Below, one piece after another: positions 10,048 to 18,594 of a stretch of 64,000 nt of DNA. Position numbers and translations under genes: made by a program. The stretch is taken from positions 1,867,251 through 1,931,250 of the forward strand of contig NZ_GL385912.1 in assembly GCF_000146285.1 (NCBI RefSeq). Direction: 5' to 3'. How positions within the stretch are numbered: the stretch's first letter is position 1; the number at the start of each line of letters is the position of its first letter. The stretch is from Mobiluncus curtisii subsp. curtisii ATCC 35241 (GTDB lineage: Bacteria; Actinomycetota; Actinomycetes; Actinomycetales; Actinomycetaceae). The notes under the pieces are model-generated. The model was not told the DNA's origin and searched no databases. It saw nothing but the letters and a program-made list of their open reading frames with translations.

Positions 10048-10818
10048 ATGAATCAAACTGCTATGGCTGCCGTCAATCTTAGGGCAGTTTTGCGTACACT
10101 CGAGAAGCTCCCAGAGCTCGATCCCAAGTCGAAACAGCTCTTGGAACATGTCCCGCTGACCTTACAATTCAAGGCAGCGAACGTCGGTTCAGTCCGGCTC
10201 AAACTGGGCGACGGCAAAATTGAGTTCTTCCCCGGTGGCGGACCGGCTGATATCAGCTTGGGTTTCCCCGTGCCGAGCATGGTCAACAAAATGTTCGACG
10301 GCAAAGGGATTCCGGTACCACTCAAGGGCTTCACCAAACTGAAGTATCTAACAGGTACGTTCACCGAGATTACGGACCGGCTTTCCTATTACTTGCGGCC
10401 GACCCCCCAACTGCTGCAGGACCCCGAGTTCGCCAGAATCAACTCCCTGCTGACCCTGCACGTCGCGGTCTATGCGATGGCGGAGATTGCCAACCAGGAC
10501 CCCAAGGGTATCCAGGTCGCCAAAGGAATGCGCGACGGCACCATCGGACTAAAGATTGCCAACGGTCCCGCTTTGACCATGGTTATCAATGACCATCACG
10601 CGCGCATCGTCGACGGCGATGCGCCCAAGGCCGCAGGCCCCAACGGACGTCACGCCTTTATGGTCTTTTCTGATTTGGATACCACCGGTCAGGTCCTGCG
10701 CGGCGAGCTCGCGTCCTATCCCGCTATCGGTCGTGAGCTGATTAAGTTGGGCGGATATGTTCCCCTGTTGGACAACATGAACAAGATCCTCGGCATGGTG
10801 CCGTTCTACTTGAGCTAG
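10048..10818 (+). CDS. SCP2-like putative lipid/substrate-binding protein (paralogue A)
   Basis: This is the first gene of a six-gene + strand operon. It encodes a soluble protein of 256 residues without signal peptide or membrane segment. The stretch GDGKIEFFPGGGPADISLGFP followed by a short MVNKMFDGKG helix and GFTKLKYLTGTFTEITDRLS resembles the strand-helix order of sterol carrier protein 2 folds, which bind hydrophobic ligands. The second half resembles the second half of the protein encoded at 14034-14963, including a closing segment around AFMVFSDLDTTGQVLRGELAS. I infer that the two are paralogues or subunits of one complex. No catalytic motif is evident, and the SCP2 assignment is from pattern only. 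Confidence 0.5.
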   Translation: MNQTAMAAVNLRAVLRTLEKLPELDPKSKQLLEHVPLTLQFKAANVGSVRLKLGDGKIEFFPGGGPADISLGFPVPSMVNKMFDGKGIPVPLKGFTKLKYLTGTFTEITDRLSYYLRPTPQLLQDPEFARINSLLTLHVAVYAMAEIANQDPKGIQVAKGMRDGTIGLKIANGPALTMVINDHHARIVDGDAPKAAGPNGRHAFMVFSDLDTTGQVLRGELASYPAIGRELIKLGGYVPLLDNMNKILGMVPFYLS

Positions 10819-10847
10819 AAAACGCGCGTGAGGAAGGACTATACAAA

Positions 10848-12131
10848 ATGATGAAAACTTACGAACACACCAAGAGCCACGAATGGTACGAGCGCGCAGT
10901 TGAGGTCATTCCCGGTGGCGTCTACGGGCACTTGGGACCGGCGGAAGGCTGTTTCATGCCTATCAGCGCTTACCCCCTATTCGCCTCGAAAGCACAAGGT
11001 GCCTACTTCTGGGATGTGGACGGCAACAAATACGTTGACCTGATGTGCGCTTACGGTCCGATGGTTCTGGGCTACAACGACCCCGACGTGGACAAGGCCG
11101 CTGCGGAACAGGCAAAGATTCTAAACTGTGCAGTGCAGCCCGGCACTCTCATGGTCAATCTGGCAGAACTGATGGTGGACACAGTAGATATGGCAGACTG
11201 GGCGTTCTTTGCCAAGAACGGTGGAGACGCCACAAACTACGCCCTGATGGTGGCGCGCGCCGCCACCGGACGGGATAAGTTCATCGCTGTCAATGGCGGC
11301 TACCACGGCGTGATTGGATGGACCCAAGGCTGGGGCGCCCCCGGCGTAGGCAAGAAAGAAGTCGAGGACAAACTGCTGGTGGATTGGGGCGACACCGCCG
11401 CGGTGGAACGTCTCGCGGCTGAATACAAGGGCGAGATTGCCGCCTTTATCGCCACCCCGTACCACCATCCGGTCTTTGAGGACAGCATCTTGCCACCGGC
11501 TGGCTACTGGAACAAGATTCGTTCTATCTGCGATCGCGAAGGCATCGTGCTCATCGTTGACGATGTGCGCTGCGGGTGGCGCCTGGATATGAAGGGTTCC
11601 GACTACCACTACGGTTTCAAAGCCGATTTGGAGTGCTTCTGCAAGGCTATCGCCAACGGACACAATATCTCGGCAGTGACCGGTATCGAGTCCCTCAAGG
11701 ACGCTGCCGCCTCCGTGATGTGTACCGGTTCATACTGGATGAGTGCCCCGCCGATGGCAGCGGCTATCGCCTGTATCACCAAGATGCGTGAAATCGATGC
11801 GCCAAAGATTTGCCACGACCACGGCGTGAAAATCATTGAGCGCCTGACCGAGATTGCCAAGCATCACGGCTTTGATTACCGCTTCAGTGGCGAACCTGCC
11901 CTGTTCTTCCACCAAATCAGAGGTCTCGAAGACAAAGCAGACCCCAACCTGCTGCTGCACCAGGCCTTCGTGGGTGAATGCGTGAAGCGTGGCGTGTTCA
12001 TGACGAACCACCACAACCACTTCACGAACACGGCTCTCACCGACAAGGACATCGACTTCATCGCAGACGTGGCTGACGAAGCGATGGGCGTAGTGAAAAA
12101 CAAGTCACGTGAGATTCTGGCTCAAGCCTAA
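10848..12131 (+). CDS. Class III PLP-dependent aminotransferase (GSA-aminotransferase-like)
   Basis: The 427-residue protein is a fold-type I, class III aminotransferase related to glutamate-1-semialdehyde aminomutases. Visible features are WDVDGNKYVDLMCAYGPMVLGYNDPDV near residue 60, the cofactor-phosphate region FAKNGGDATNYALMVARAATGR near residue 125 and GGYHGVIGWTQ. The PLP-ring aspartate lies in IVLIVDDVRCGWRLD near residue 240 and the probable Schiff-base lysine in LECFCKAIANGHNISAV near residue 270. Its location directly before two transketolase halves is not that of a haem gene, so the substrate is likely an amino or keto sugar or a related small molecule. An RBS-like GAGGAAGG precedes the start. 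Confidence 0.85.
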   Translation: MMKTYEHTKSHEWYERAVEVIPGGVYGHLGPAEGCFMPISAYPLFASKAQGAYFWDVDGNKYVDLMCAYGPMVLGYNDPDVDKAAAEQAKILNCAVQPGTLMVNLAELMVDTVDMADWAFFAKNGGDATNYALMVARAATGRDKFIAVNGGYHGVIGWTQGWGAPGVGKKEVEDKLLVDWGDTAAVERLAAEYKGEIAAFIATPYHHPVFEDSILPPAGYWNKIRSICDREGIVLIVDDVRCGWRLDMKGSDYHYGFKADLECFCKAIANGHNISAVTGIESLKDAAASVMCTGSYWMSAPPMAAAIACITKMREIDAPKICHDHGVKIIERLTEIAKHHGFDYRFSGEPALFFHQIRGLEDKADPNLLLHQAFVGECVKRGVFMTNHHNHFTNTALTDKDIDFIADVADEAMGVVKNKSREILAQA

Positions 12132-12145
12132 GCAAAGGAGGAAAG

Positions 12146-13009
12146 ATGGCTTTATCGGCTAAAGAACACAAGGAACTCGAAGAAACCGCTAATCGGCTGC
12201 GTCTGCTCACCCTCGATACGGTGAATTGGGCAGGTGGCGGTCACATTGGCGGTGCCATGAGCTCCATGGATGTACTGACGGTTCTGTATCATCACGAGAT
12301 GAACTTCAGCGCCGACAAGATGGACGACCCTGATCGCGACCGTTTCGTGCTCTCCAAGGGGCACATCGGTGTGGGGATGGGACCGGTCCTCGCCGACTTG
12401 GGGTGTTTCCCCAAGGATTGGCTGCCGACCTATTCGCATATCCTCTCGCACCTGGGCATTCACTTGGATGCGGGCAAGGTTCCCGGTCTGGAAGTTTCTA
12501 CAGGTTCGCTGGGTCACGGTCTGTCTCTGGCTGTGGGCATGGCACTCGGGGCACGTCAGCTTGGCAAAGAATGGCGTACTTATTGCCTGATGGGAGACGG
12601 TGAATGCAACGAGGGCTCCATCTGGGAGGCCGCTATGAGCGCCGGTCAGTTTAAGGTAGACAACCTGGTAGGCATCGTAGATGTCAACCACGCCATGATT
12701 GACGGCATGACTGCCGATGTCATGGGTCTGGAGCCTTTCGCGGACAAATGGCGCGCTTTCAACTGGGAAGTCATTGAGGTCAAAGGTAACTCGATACCCG
12801 ATTTGGTCGACGCTTTTGATCGGGCGCGCACTATCAAGGGTAAGCCCACCATGCTGCTGATGGACACGGTGAAGGGCGAAGGCATCGACTACATGGAAGG
12901 CGACTACACCTGGCACTACGGCGCTGTTGATGACGAAAAGTATGCCAAGGCGGTCGAATCTCTCAAGCGACACCTGCAGAAACGACTCGAGCTAGTGAAG
13001 GGAGCCTAA
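12146..13009 (+). CDS. Transketolase, N-terminal (TPP-binding) subunit
   Basis: The 287-residue protein corresponds to the thiamine-diphosphate-binding domain of a split transketolase. The TPP/metal motif is visible as LMGDGECNEGSIWEAAMSA ending in VDVNHAMIDG near residues 150-190. HIGGAMSSMDVLTVLYHHEMNF near residue 33 and DRFVLSKGHIGVGMGPVL near residue 70 are typical transketolase segments. It starts 14 bp after the aminotransferase stop behind an AAAGGAGGAAAG site and stops three bases before the C-terminal subunit. Split transketolases occur in many anaerobes and often serve dedicated pathways rather than the bulk pentose phosphate cycle. Confidence 0.93.
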   Translation: MALSAKEHKELEETANRLRLLTLDTVNWAGGGHIGGAMSSMDVLTVLYHHEMNFSADKMDDPDRDRFVLSKGHIGVGMGPVLADLGCFPKDWLPTYSHILSHLGIHLDAGKVPGLEVSTGSLGHGLSLAVGMALGARQLGKEWRTYCLMGDGECNEGSIWEAAMSAGQFKVDNLVGIVDVNHAMIDGMTADVMGLEPFADKWRAFNWEVIEVKGNSIPDLVDAFDRARTIKGKPTMLLMDTVKGEGIDYMEGDYTWHYGAVDDEKYAKAVESLKRHLQKRLELVKGA

Positions 13010-13011
13010 AC

Positions 13012-14022
13012 ATGGCTGGAGGATTAACTTACACTTCGATTGACGCGGTTAATCTGACCACCGCGGAGGTATACGGTCAGACTTTGGTGCAACTGGGCAA
13101 AGAAGACTCCACCATCGTGGGGCTTTCGGCAGACTTGGCAAAATCCACCAAGATTTCCGTGTTTGCCAAAGAGTTCCCCGAGCGTTTCTATAACGTAGGT
13201 ATCGCGGAACAAAATATGTTCGGTATCGCTGCAGGGTTAGCAAAAGCGGGGCTGCTACCGTTCGTGTCTACGTTCGGGGCGTTCGCAGCCCTGCGCGCTT
13301 GCGAACAAATCCGCACCGACATCTGCTACCAGAATCTCAATGTAAAGATTATTGGTACGCACTCAGGATTGTCTTTCGGGGCTGCCGGTACGACCCACCA
13401 TGTCACCGAAGACATCGCTATTCTGCGTAGTTTCGCGAACCTGGTGGTCATGTGTCCGGCTGATGGTCTGGAGGCTGCGTACTGCGTACAGGCTGCTTAT
13501 GAGCACCAGGGTCCGGTCTATATCCGTCTGAACCGCGGATTTGACCAGATTGTCTACCGTGACGAGATTCCTACTTTCGAGTTTGGCAAGGCAAATACTT
13601 TGCGAGAAGGCACGGACCTCACGTTTATCGCGACCGGATCTGGCGTGTGGCGCGCCCTGCAAGCTGCTGACATCCTCGCCAAGGAGGACGGTCTGAGCGT
13701 GCGCGTGCTGGACATTCACACCCTGAAGCCGATTGATGAAGATGCCATCGCCAAGGCGATTACCGAAACTCGGCGTATCATCACCGTTGAGGATCACAAC
13801 ATCATCAACGGTCTGGGAACCGCGGTCGCTGATGTTGGCGCTACCACCCGCAAGGGCTTCGTGTTAAAGAAGCTCGGTATCCCTGACGAATTCTCGGTCA
13901 TCGGTCAGCCTGAGGACCTGTACTCTCATTACGGCTGGGACGAAAACGGTTGTGTGGTCGCCGCTCGTGAAGTCATGCATATGGACTTCGAGGAGGACGA
14001 CGACTGGGAAGACGAGTTCTAA
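13012..14022 (+). CDS. Transketolase, C-terminal subunit
   Basis: The 336-residue protein supplies the pyrimidine-binding and C-terminal domains of the split transketolase. It contains the pyrimidine-domain segment ERFYNVGIAEQNMFGIAAGLA near residue 62 with the catalytic glutamate in GIAEQNM. FVSTFGAFAALRACEQIRTDI and THHVTEDIAILRSF follow, and the transketolase C domain runs from about residue 190 with VRVLDIHTLKPIDEDAI. The C-terminus is unusually acidic (FEEDDDWEDEF). It is two bases downstream of the N-terminal subunit, so 1:1 expression is expected. An acyl-group transfer reaction together with the neighbouring aminotransferase is inferred. Confidence 0.93.
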   Translation: MAGGLTYTSIDAVNLTTAEVYGQTLVQLGKEDSTIVGLSADLAKSTKISVFAKEFPERFYNVGIAEQNMFGIAAGLAKAGLLPFVSTFGAFAALRACEQIRTDICYQNLNVKIIGTHSGLSFGAAGTTHHVTEDIAILRSFANLVVMCPADGLEAAYCVQAAYEHQGPVYIRLNRGFDQIVYRDEIPTFEFGKANTLREGTDLTFIATGSGVWRALQAADILAKEDGLSVRVLDIHTLKPIDEDAIAKAITETRRIITVEDHNIINGLGTAVADVGATTRKGFVLKKLGIPDEFSVIGQPEDLYSHYGWDENGCVVAAREVMHMDFEEDDDWEDEF

Positions 14023-14033
14023 GGTAGAGCGCC

Positions 14034-14963
14034 ATGACTAAAGAAACGAAACAAAGCTCCGCCCCGCCTCAGGCAACTCAGACCGACAAGGCGTGCGGAG
14101 AATCTTGTGAAAAGAAAACGAAAGCCAAGCCGTTCCCGATGGGTCCCAATTCCAGCATTGACGACGAAGTTCGGTACGCCAACGTGGTGTTCCTCAACGC
14201 GGTCATTCCGCTGTTGAAACCAATTGTAGCCGAAAAGCCGGAGTTGGCGGCAGCCTTTAAAGGCAAGGAAGGCGTGGTCCAGATTTCTTGTCTGACCCCG
14301 GCGGGCACGTCGATAGACGGACGTCCGGAACGTTACGCCACGCACCTGATTATTCACGGTGCGAGCATTACGCCGAAGCTGGGCGCACACCCGCTGCCGA
14401 ACGTGGAAATCGAGTTCCCTTCCCCCGAGAAGCTCAACGACTTCTTTAAAGGCAAGGTGAACCTGCCCAAGATTCGCGGGGGGCTGAGCAATCCAGGACT
14501 TTTGGTCGCTACCGTGAAGGCTCTGTTGGCGATGTCCAGTCTGCTGGGCGCAACGGCGGCACCCAAGATTGAGGATGACCGGAAACTGCTGACGAAGTGC
14601 ATGTTCTACCTGCTGACCACCGGCATGAGCCAGCTGAATAAGGCGGGGCATCCCGGTGTGCATGCGTGGACGGATCCTTCGCCGGATCGCGTTTACGCCT
14701 ATGTCGTGGATGGACATCCCGAACTGGGTGCATACATCCGCATCAAAGCCGGGAAGTCAAAGGCATTTCGCGGGGAATACACACGCAGCGCCGCGTTCTT
14801 TACGATGCGCTTCGACTCGGTAACCTCCGCATTAGGGACCTTACTGCAGACAGATGACCTTCTGGATGCCCAGGCATCGGGTCGCATGTCGATGGAAGGT
14901 TCGCCCGAATACGGTGCCGAACTAGGCGCGCTGATGATGGCGGTGGGTGACTATGCGAAGTAA
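14034..14963 (+). CDS. SCP2-like putative binding protein (paralogue B)
   Basis: This 309-residue protein has a Lys/Gln/Ser-rich, probably disordered first 35 residues with three cysteines in CGESCEKK... The folded part resembles the protein at 10048-10818: NVEIEFPSPEKLNDFFKGKVNLPKIRGG parallels the SCP2-like strand-helix-strand unit there. The closing segment AFFTMRFDSVTSALGTLLQTDDLLDAQASGRMSMEGSPEYG is typical of an SCP2-type ending. I see no catalytic signature. It starts 12 bp after the transketolase subunit, and its last 17 bases overlap the VOC gene. A role in binding the pathway substrate or product is a guess from context. Confidence 0.5.
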   Translation: MTKETKQSSAPPQATQTDKACGESCEKKTKAKPFPMGPNSSIDDEVRYANVVFLNAVIPLLKPIVAEKPELAAAFKGKEGVVQISCLTPAGTSIDGRPERYATHLIIHGASITPKLGAHPLPNVEIEFPSPEKLNDFFKGKVNLPKIRGGLSNPGLLVATVKALLAMSSLLGATAAPKIEDDRKLLTKCMFYLLTTGMSQLNKAGHPGVHAWTDPSPDRVYAYVVDGHPELGAYIRIKAGKSKAFRGEYTRSAAFFTMRFDSVTSALGTLLQTDDLLDAQASGRMSMEGSPEYGAELGALMMAVGDYAK

Positions 14964-15684
14964 AGCAGCCAAAACAGTCAGTTGCAAGCGACGTTTTATG
15001 AAGACAACCTGCCGGAAAGCGACCAAACTCGGCGCGTTGGTGCTGCTGGGTTACGGCGTAAAGCTGGCTGTGGACAACGCACTAGAGCTGAAAAAGCTGG
15101 GCAAGGAAGAATTCCTGGAACGCAAGCAGCGGGAATGTCGCAACAAAATGAACAGCATCGGTATCAACTGGGGTCTGGGTCATGTTGGCGTTACCGTGGC
15201 GAACTTCGAGCGCGCCGTCCAATGGTATGACCGGGTGTTCGGGCTGAAACTGATGAACTATCTGGAAATCACTGGCGATGATTTGAAGCCTGTCGAGCGG
15301 TTGTATCACGTGGAGGGCATTAAGCGAGTTCGCCTGGGCTTCATGTGTTCCCGTTCCGGCAACATCCTGGAATTGTTCGAGTTCGATCCGCCCGTGGTGA
15401 CGGACGAACGCGAGACTTGGAATCGACCCGGATACTCCCACATCGCCTTCCATGTCTCCAACGTGCCCGGTTGGGTGAACCGCCTGCGTCGGGAAGGCGC
15501 GGAGTTCATGAATGAACCGGTGCATTCTTCCGGTGCTGATTGGGCATTCTTCCGCGACCCGGACGGGAACCTCGTCGAGCTCATCGATCTCCACGCGGCT
15601 CGTCTCGGTTTGGGGCGCCTCGGCGTGCTCATTGGTACCGTGATGAAGCACACCGCACTCAAGGGGTTCTACCGCAAGGTTTGA
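14947..15684 (+). CDS. VOC-fold (glyoxalase/dioxygenase family) protein
   Basis: The 245-residue protein has a basic N-terminus followed by a hydrophobic stretch LGALVLLGYGVKLAVDNAL near residues 27-45, possibly a membrane anchor. A vicinal-oxygen-chelate domain follows. The four expected metal ligands are visible in two beta-alpha-beta halves: GHVGVTVANFERAVQWYDRVFG and ILELFEFD, then YSHIAFHVSNVPGWVNRLRREG and DPDGNLVELIDL. The family includes glyoxalases, epimerases, dioxygenases and resistance proteins, so the reaction cannot be named. It is the last gene of the operon; the start overlaps the previous gene by 17 bp and an intrinsic terminator follows. A later internal start (for example the ATG at residue 18) is possible. 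Confidence 0.8.
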   Translation: MTMRSKAAKTVSCKRRFMKTTCRKATKLGALVLLGYGVKLAVDNALELKKLGKEEFLERKQRECRNKMNSIGINWGLGHVGVTVANFERAVQWYDRVFGLKLMNYLEITGDDLKPVERLYHVEGIKRVRLGFMCSRSGNILELFEFDPPVVTDERETWNRPGYSHIAFHVSNVPGWVNRLRREGAEFMNEPVHSSGADWAFFRDPDGNLVELIDLHAARLGLGRLGVLIGTVMKHTALKGFYRKV

Positions 15685-15711
15685 ACGCCGCGCTCTGTGA
15701 CTAAAATTCAA

Positions 15712-15750
15712 CCGTGTGGGCTGGGGTTTTCCTTAGCCCACACGGTTTTT
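15712..15750 (+). terminator. Intrinsic terminator of the six-gene operon
   Basis: A perfect 11-bp stem, CCGTGTGGGCT (15712-15722) paired with AGCCCACACGG (15735-15745), has a 12-nt loop and is followed directly by TTTTT. It lies 28 bp after the VOC gene stop. Confidence 0.9.
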
Positions 15751-15874
15751 ATCTGACAAAGGCACGGGTTTGAGGCTCGGTCGCGACAATGGTTCTCGAA
15801 AAACTTCTCCCATATATCATCGAGAAGACCAATGTCATCTACCCTGCCCTGCTGAAGTGGGTGAAAACTCGCCT

Positions 15875-16456
15875 TCAGATGGTTTCGGGTCCACGGGGTG
15901 GCCAGGGGAATACACGATTTACGCGAGCTGCGTATCTGGCGTACTGAGCACCAAACTTTTGCTGCAACCAGCGTTCTTCGGTGTGTTTCAATAAAATACT
16001 CAATGCGAGCCAATAAACGAACGGCAAGGCCATCAAACACCAGTTTGTTTGTGAGATCAGAATACCGGTGTTGAGCAGGAAGAAAGCTGTGTAGACAGGA
16101 TGACGCACCCAAGCGTAGATTCCAGTGGTCATTAATTGACCGGTTTTGACGCTTTCTACCATGTGCGAGCCAAACACGGCTAAGCACCACACGGTTATAG
16201 CCTCCACCATCAAAACAATGCCAATCAGAATCAAAAGTTTTCGGATCCATAAGTTATCAATCGTCCCAATCCTCAGCCATCCCAGATATCTGAAAATGGT
16301 TGCGGAGATCGTGACGATGAAAATACCAGAAACGTAGAATGGTCCTACCCCAAGCACGGGCAGGTGGGAGGGGGATGCCTTACTCACGAATCTATTTTTG
16401 CATACCTCAGCCCGACAAATGAACTTGTAACAGCAGGTCATAAACCAGGCAGACAA
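15875..16456 (-). CDS. Isoprenylcysteine carboxyl methyltransferase-like membrane protein
   Basis: The reading frame encodes up to 193 residues with three to four hydrophobic segments. The C-terminal signature GIYAWVRHPVYTAFFLLNTG, then EERWLQQKFGAQYARYAARVNRVFPWPP, is that of ICMT/PEMT-like integral membrane methyltransferases, which bind S-adenosylmethionine at the RHP...E...Y motif. The methyl acceptor is not predictable. The start is unclear: the frame opens with TTG at 16456, ATG 16441 and GTG 16387 are alternatives, and none has a good ribosome binding site. Base composition drops here compared with the preceding operon, marking the start of a more AT-rich block. Confidence 0.7.
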   Translation of the reverse strand: MSAWFMTCCYKFICRAEVCKNRFVSKASPSHLPVLGVGPFYVSGIFIVTISATIFRYLGWLRIGTIDNLWIRKLLILIGIVLMVEAITVWCLAVFGSHMVESVKTGQLMTTGIYAWVRHPVYTAFFLLNTGILISQTNWCLMALPFVYWLALSILLKHTEERWLQQKFGAQYARYAARVNRVFPWPPRGPETI

Positions 16457-16610
16457 ATAAAAACCACGCTACTCACACCAATCACCCAACAAAATCCGGT
16501 AAAATAAAGCTGCAAAAATTTACAGTTTAAAACCAAATATAATCAACTGCTGTCAACAACTTTATATAAGCAGTAAGAATACCGACTAGATCCAGCCCTG
16601 GGAGAATCTT

Positions 16611-18428
16611 ATGAACTATTTGCGCAGCGAGTATCCTCGCCCCCAATTCGAGAGAGAAAATTGGCAGAATCTAAATGGGACATGGGATTTCCGCTTTGAC
16701 GATGACGATAAGGGTCTGCGGGAGCGTTGGTATATGCCAGACTCTCCTTTCCCTATGCAGATTAATGTTCCCTTTGTGTATGAGTGCGAGCTGAGTGGTA
16801 TTAATACTCGGGAGCAACATGACATTATCTGGTACAAACGCAACTTTGATGCTCCGAGTTTAACCCCACAACAGCATTTATTACTGCATTTTGGGGCAGT
16901 TGATTATCAAACACAAGTTTTTTTAAACGGGCAAATGGTAAAAGAGCACACCGGCGGTGAAACTCCGTTTTCCGTCGACATCACACCTTTCCTTACCGAA
17001 GGAACCACTCAAAACCTTTGTTTACGCGTTTATGACCCGCTGACTAACCAAGAAATACCGCGCGGGAAACAGTTCTGGGAATTCAAACCCAAAGGAATCT
17101 GGTACACGCGGAGCAGTGGAATCTGGCAAACAGTTTGGACGGAAGTTGTCAACGAACAGCGCATTGAGTCTTTAGCCATTAAGCCAGCCCTGGACAGCGG
17201 ATCTGTTGAGTTCACAGTGCATACGAAAACCAGCTCCTCAAATACCTGGCTAAAGGTACAGATTCATTACCAAGATAAATTATTCGTTGAGACACAAATC
17301 AAATGCGTCGGTCCCACGCTGAAGTTTTCTGTGGATATTTTCGGGTCAGATATTTTTCGTACCGGATTTCATGGTGCCGATGAATACATATGGAGCCCAG
17401 AATACCCCAATCTATTTACAGTAGAGCTAACCTTATCGGATATTAATTCAAATCTCGAGCTAGATTCCGTCCGCAGCTATTTTGGAATGCGAAAAATCCA
17501 TACCGAGAATGGAATTATTTATTTAAATAATAAGCCCTACTATCAAAAGCTAGTTCTTGACCAAGGCTATTGGCCGCGAAGCCTGCTCACCGCCCCTACC
17601 GATGATGACTACCGACTTGATATTTCGCTTGCGAAAGAGATGGGATTCAACGGTTGCCGCAAGCATCAAAAACTTGAAGATCCCCGTTTTCTCTATTGGG
17701 CAGACCAACTTGGGTTTCTAGTCTGGGAAGAATGTTCTTCTACCCCGCTATTCACCACAGAGTCACAAATAGCCATTTATGATTCTTGGAAATCTGTTTA
17801 TCAACGCGACCGTAATCATCCGTGTATCGTGGCATGGGTGCCTTTGAATGAAAGCTGGGGAGTCCCACAAATTCATTCGAACCAGCGACAGCAGCATTGG
17901 GCACAAGCCCTGTACCACCTCTTGCGGTCACTAGACGACACTCGTCTGCTGAGTTCCAACGATGGCTGGGATCAAACAATCACCGATATCTGCGCCATCC
18001 ACAATTACAAGCTGGGTAAGGATGCAGACGATTCCGAATTCGCCCAGTTTTGCGAAACTTTAACTTCCAAGGAAGCGTTAGTGTCCCAATTTGTCAGCGG
18101 TCATCCTGTGTACGCTACAGGGTTTGGCTACCGAGGAGAGCCCATCTTGATTACTGAATGCGGAGGTATCGGATTTGCCACCAATCAGATTTCAGATTGG
18201 AGTTACCTCGGTGTATCTTCAGCGGCAGAATTTTTAGCCACTTATCGTCGCCTAATTTCAACCTTACGTTCTTCGCAATACGTGCAAGGCTTCTGTTACA
18301 CCCAGCTCACGGATGTCGAGCAAGAGGTCAACGGACTGCTGACCTACGAACGAACACCTAAATTCGATTTAAAGGAACTCCGACAGATCAACGCGATTAA
18401 CGATTTACCTAGTCAGAATTTAACCTAA
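16611..18428 (+). CDS. Glycoside hydrolase family 2 (beta-galactosidase/beta-glucuronidase-like)
   Basis: This 605-residue GH2 enzyme is cytoplasmic (no signal peptide). The sugar-binding jelly-roll domain opens with NLNGTWDFRFDDDDKG and contains HFGAVDYQTQVFLNGQ. An immunoglobulin-like domain follows, then the TIM barrel from about residue 300. The acid/base glutamate is E414 in WVPLNESWG and the nucleophile is E516 in ILITECGG. The barrel is of the short GH2 type, without the C-terminal domains of LacZ. GGGAG seven bases before ATG 16611 is a good ribosome binding site. It converges on the alpha-galactosidase importer operon, so a beta-linked galactoside or a related glycoside is a likely substrate. 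Confidence 0.85.
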   Translation: MNYLRSEYPRPQFERENWQNLNGTWDFRFDDDDKGLRERWYMPDSPFPMQINVPFVYECELSGINTREQHDIIWYKRNFDAPSLTPQQHLLLHFGAVDYQTQVFLNGQMVKEHTGGETPFSVDITPFLTEGTTQNLCLRVYDPLTNQEIPRGKQFWEFKPKGIWYTRSSGIWQTVWTEVVNEQRIESLAIKPALDSGSVEFTVHTKTSSSNTWLKVQIHYQDKLFVETQIKCVGPTLKFSVDIFGSDIFRTGFHGADEYIWSPEYPNLFTVELTLSDINSNLELDSVRSYFGMRKIHTENGIIYLNNKPYYQKLVLDQGYWPRSLLTAPTDDDYRLDISLAKEMGFNGCRKHQKLEDPRFLYWADQLGFLVWEECSSTPLFTTESQIAIYDSWKSVYQRDRNHPCIVAWVPLNESWGVPQIHSNQRQQHWAQALYHLLRSLDDTRLLSSNDGWDQTITDICAIHNYKLGKDADDSEFAQFCETLTSKEALVSQFVSGHPVYATGFGYRGEPILITECGGIGFATNQISDWSYLGVSSAAEFLATYRRLISTLRSSQYVQGFCYTQLTDVEQEVNGLLTYERTPKFDLKELRQINAINDLPSQNLT

Positions 18429-18533
18429 CTCGCGCAACCTAAGCGTCTCAACGATTACCAAGCAAACTGCGAAACCCTACAAAACCTAGCAGATTATGAG
18501 CAAATTGAGTCGGTCAGGCAGCAGGTAAGAGTC

Positions 18534-18567
18534 GGGCGCCCCTACCGCAACAGCGATAGGGGCGCCC
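18534..18567. terminator. Strong hairpin between convergent genes
   Basis: A perfect 11-bp stem, GGGCGCCCCTA with TAGGGGCGCCC, lies between the stops of the GH2 gene and the binding-protein gene. Neither side has a U-tract, so it may be a weak bidirectional terminator or a transcript-stabilising 3' end. Confidence 0.5.
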
Positions 18568-18594
18568 AAAAATGAAATCTTCCTTTTACATCAC

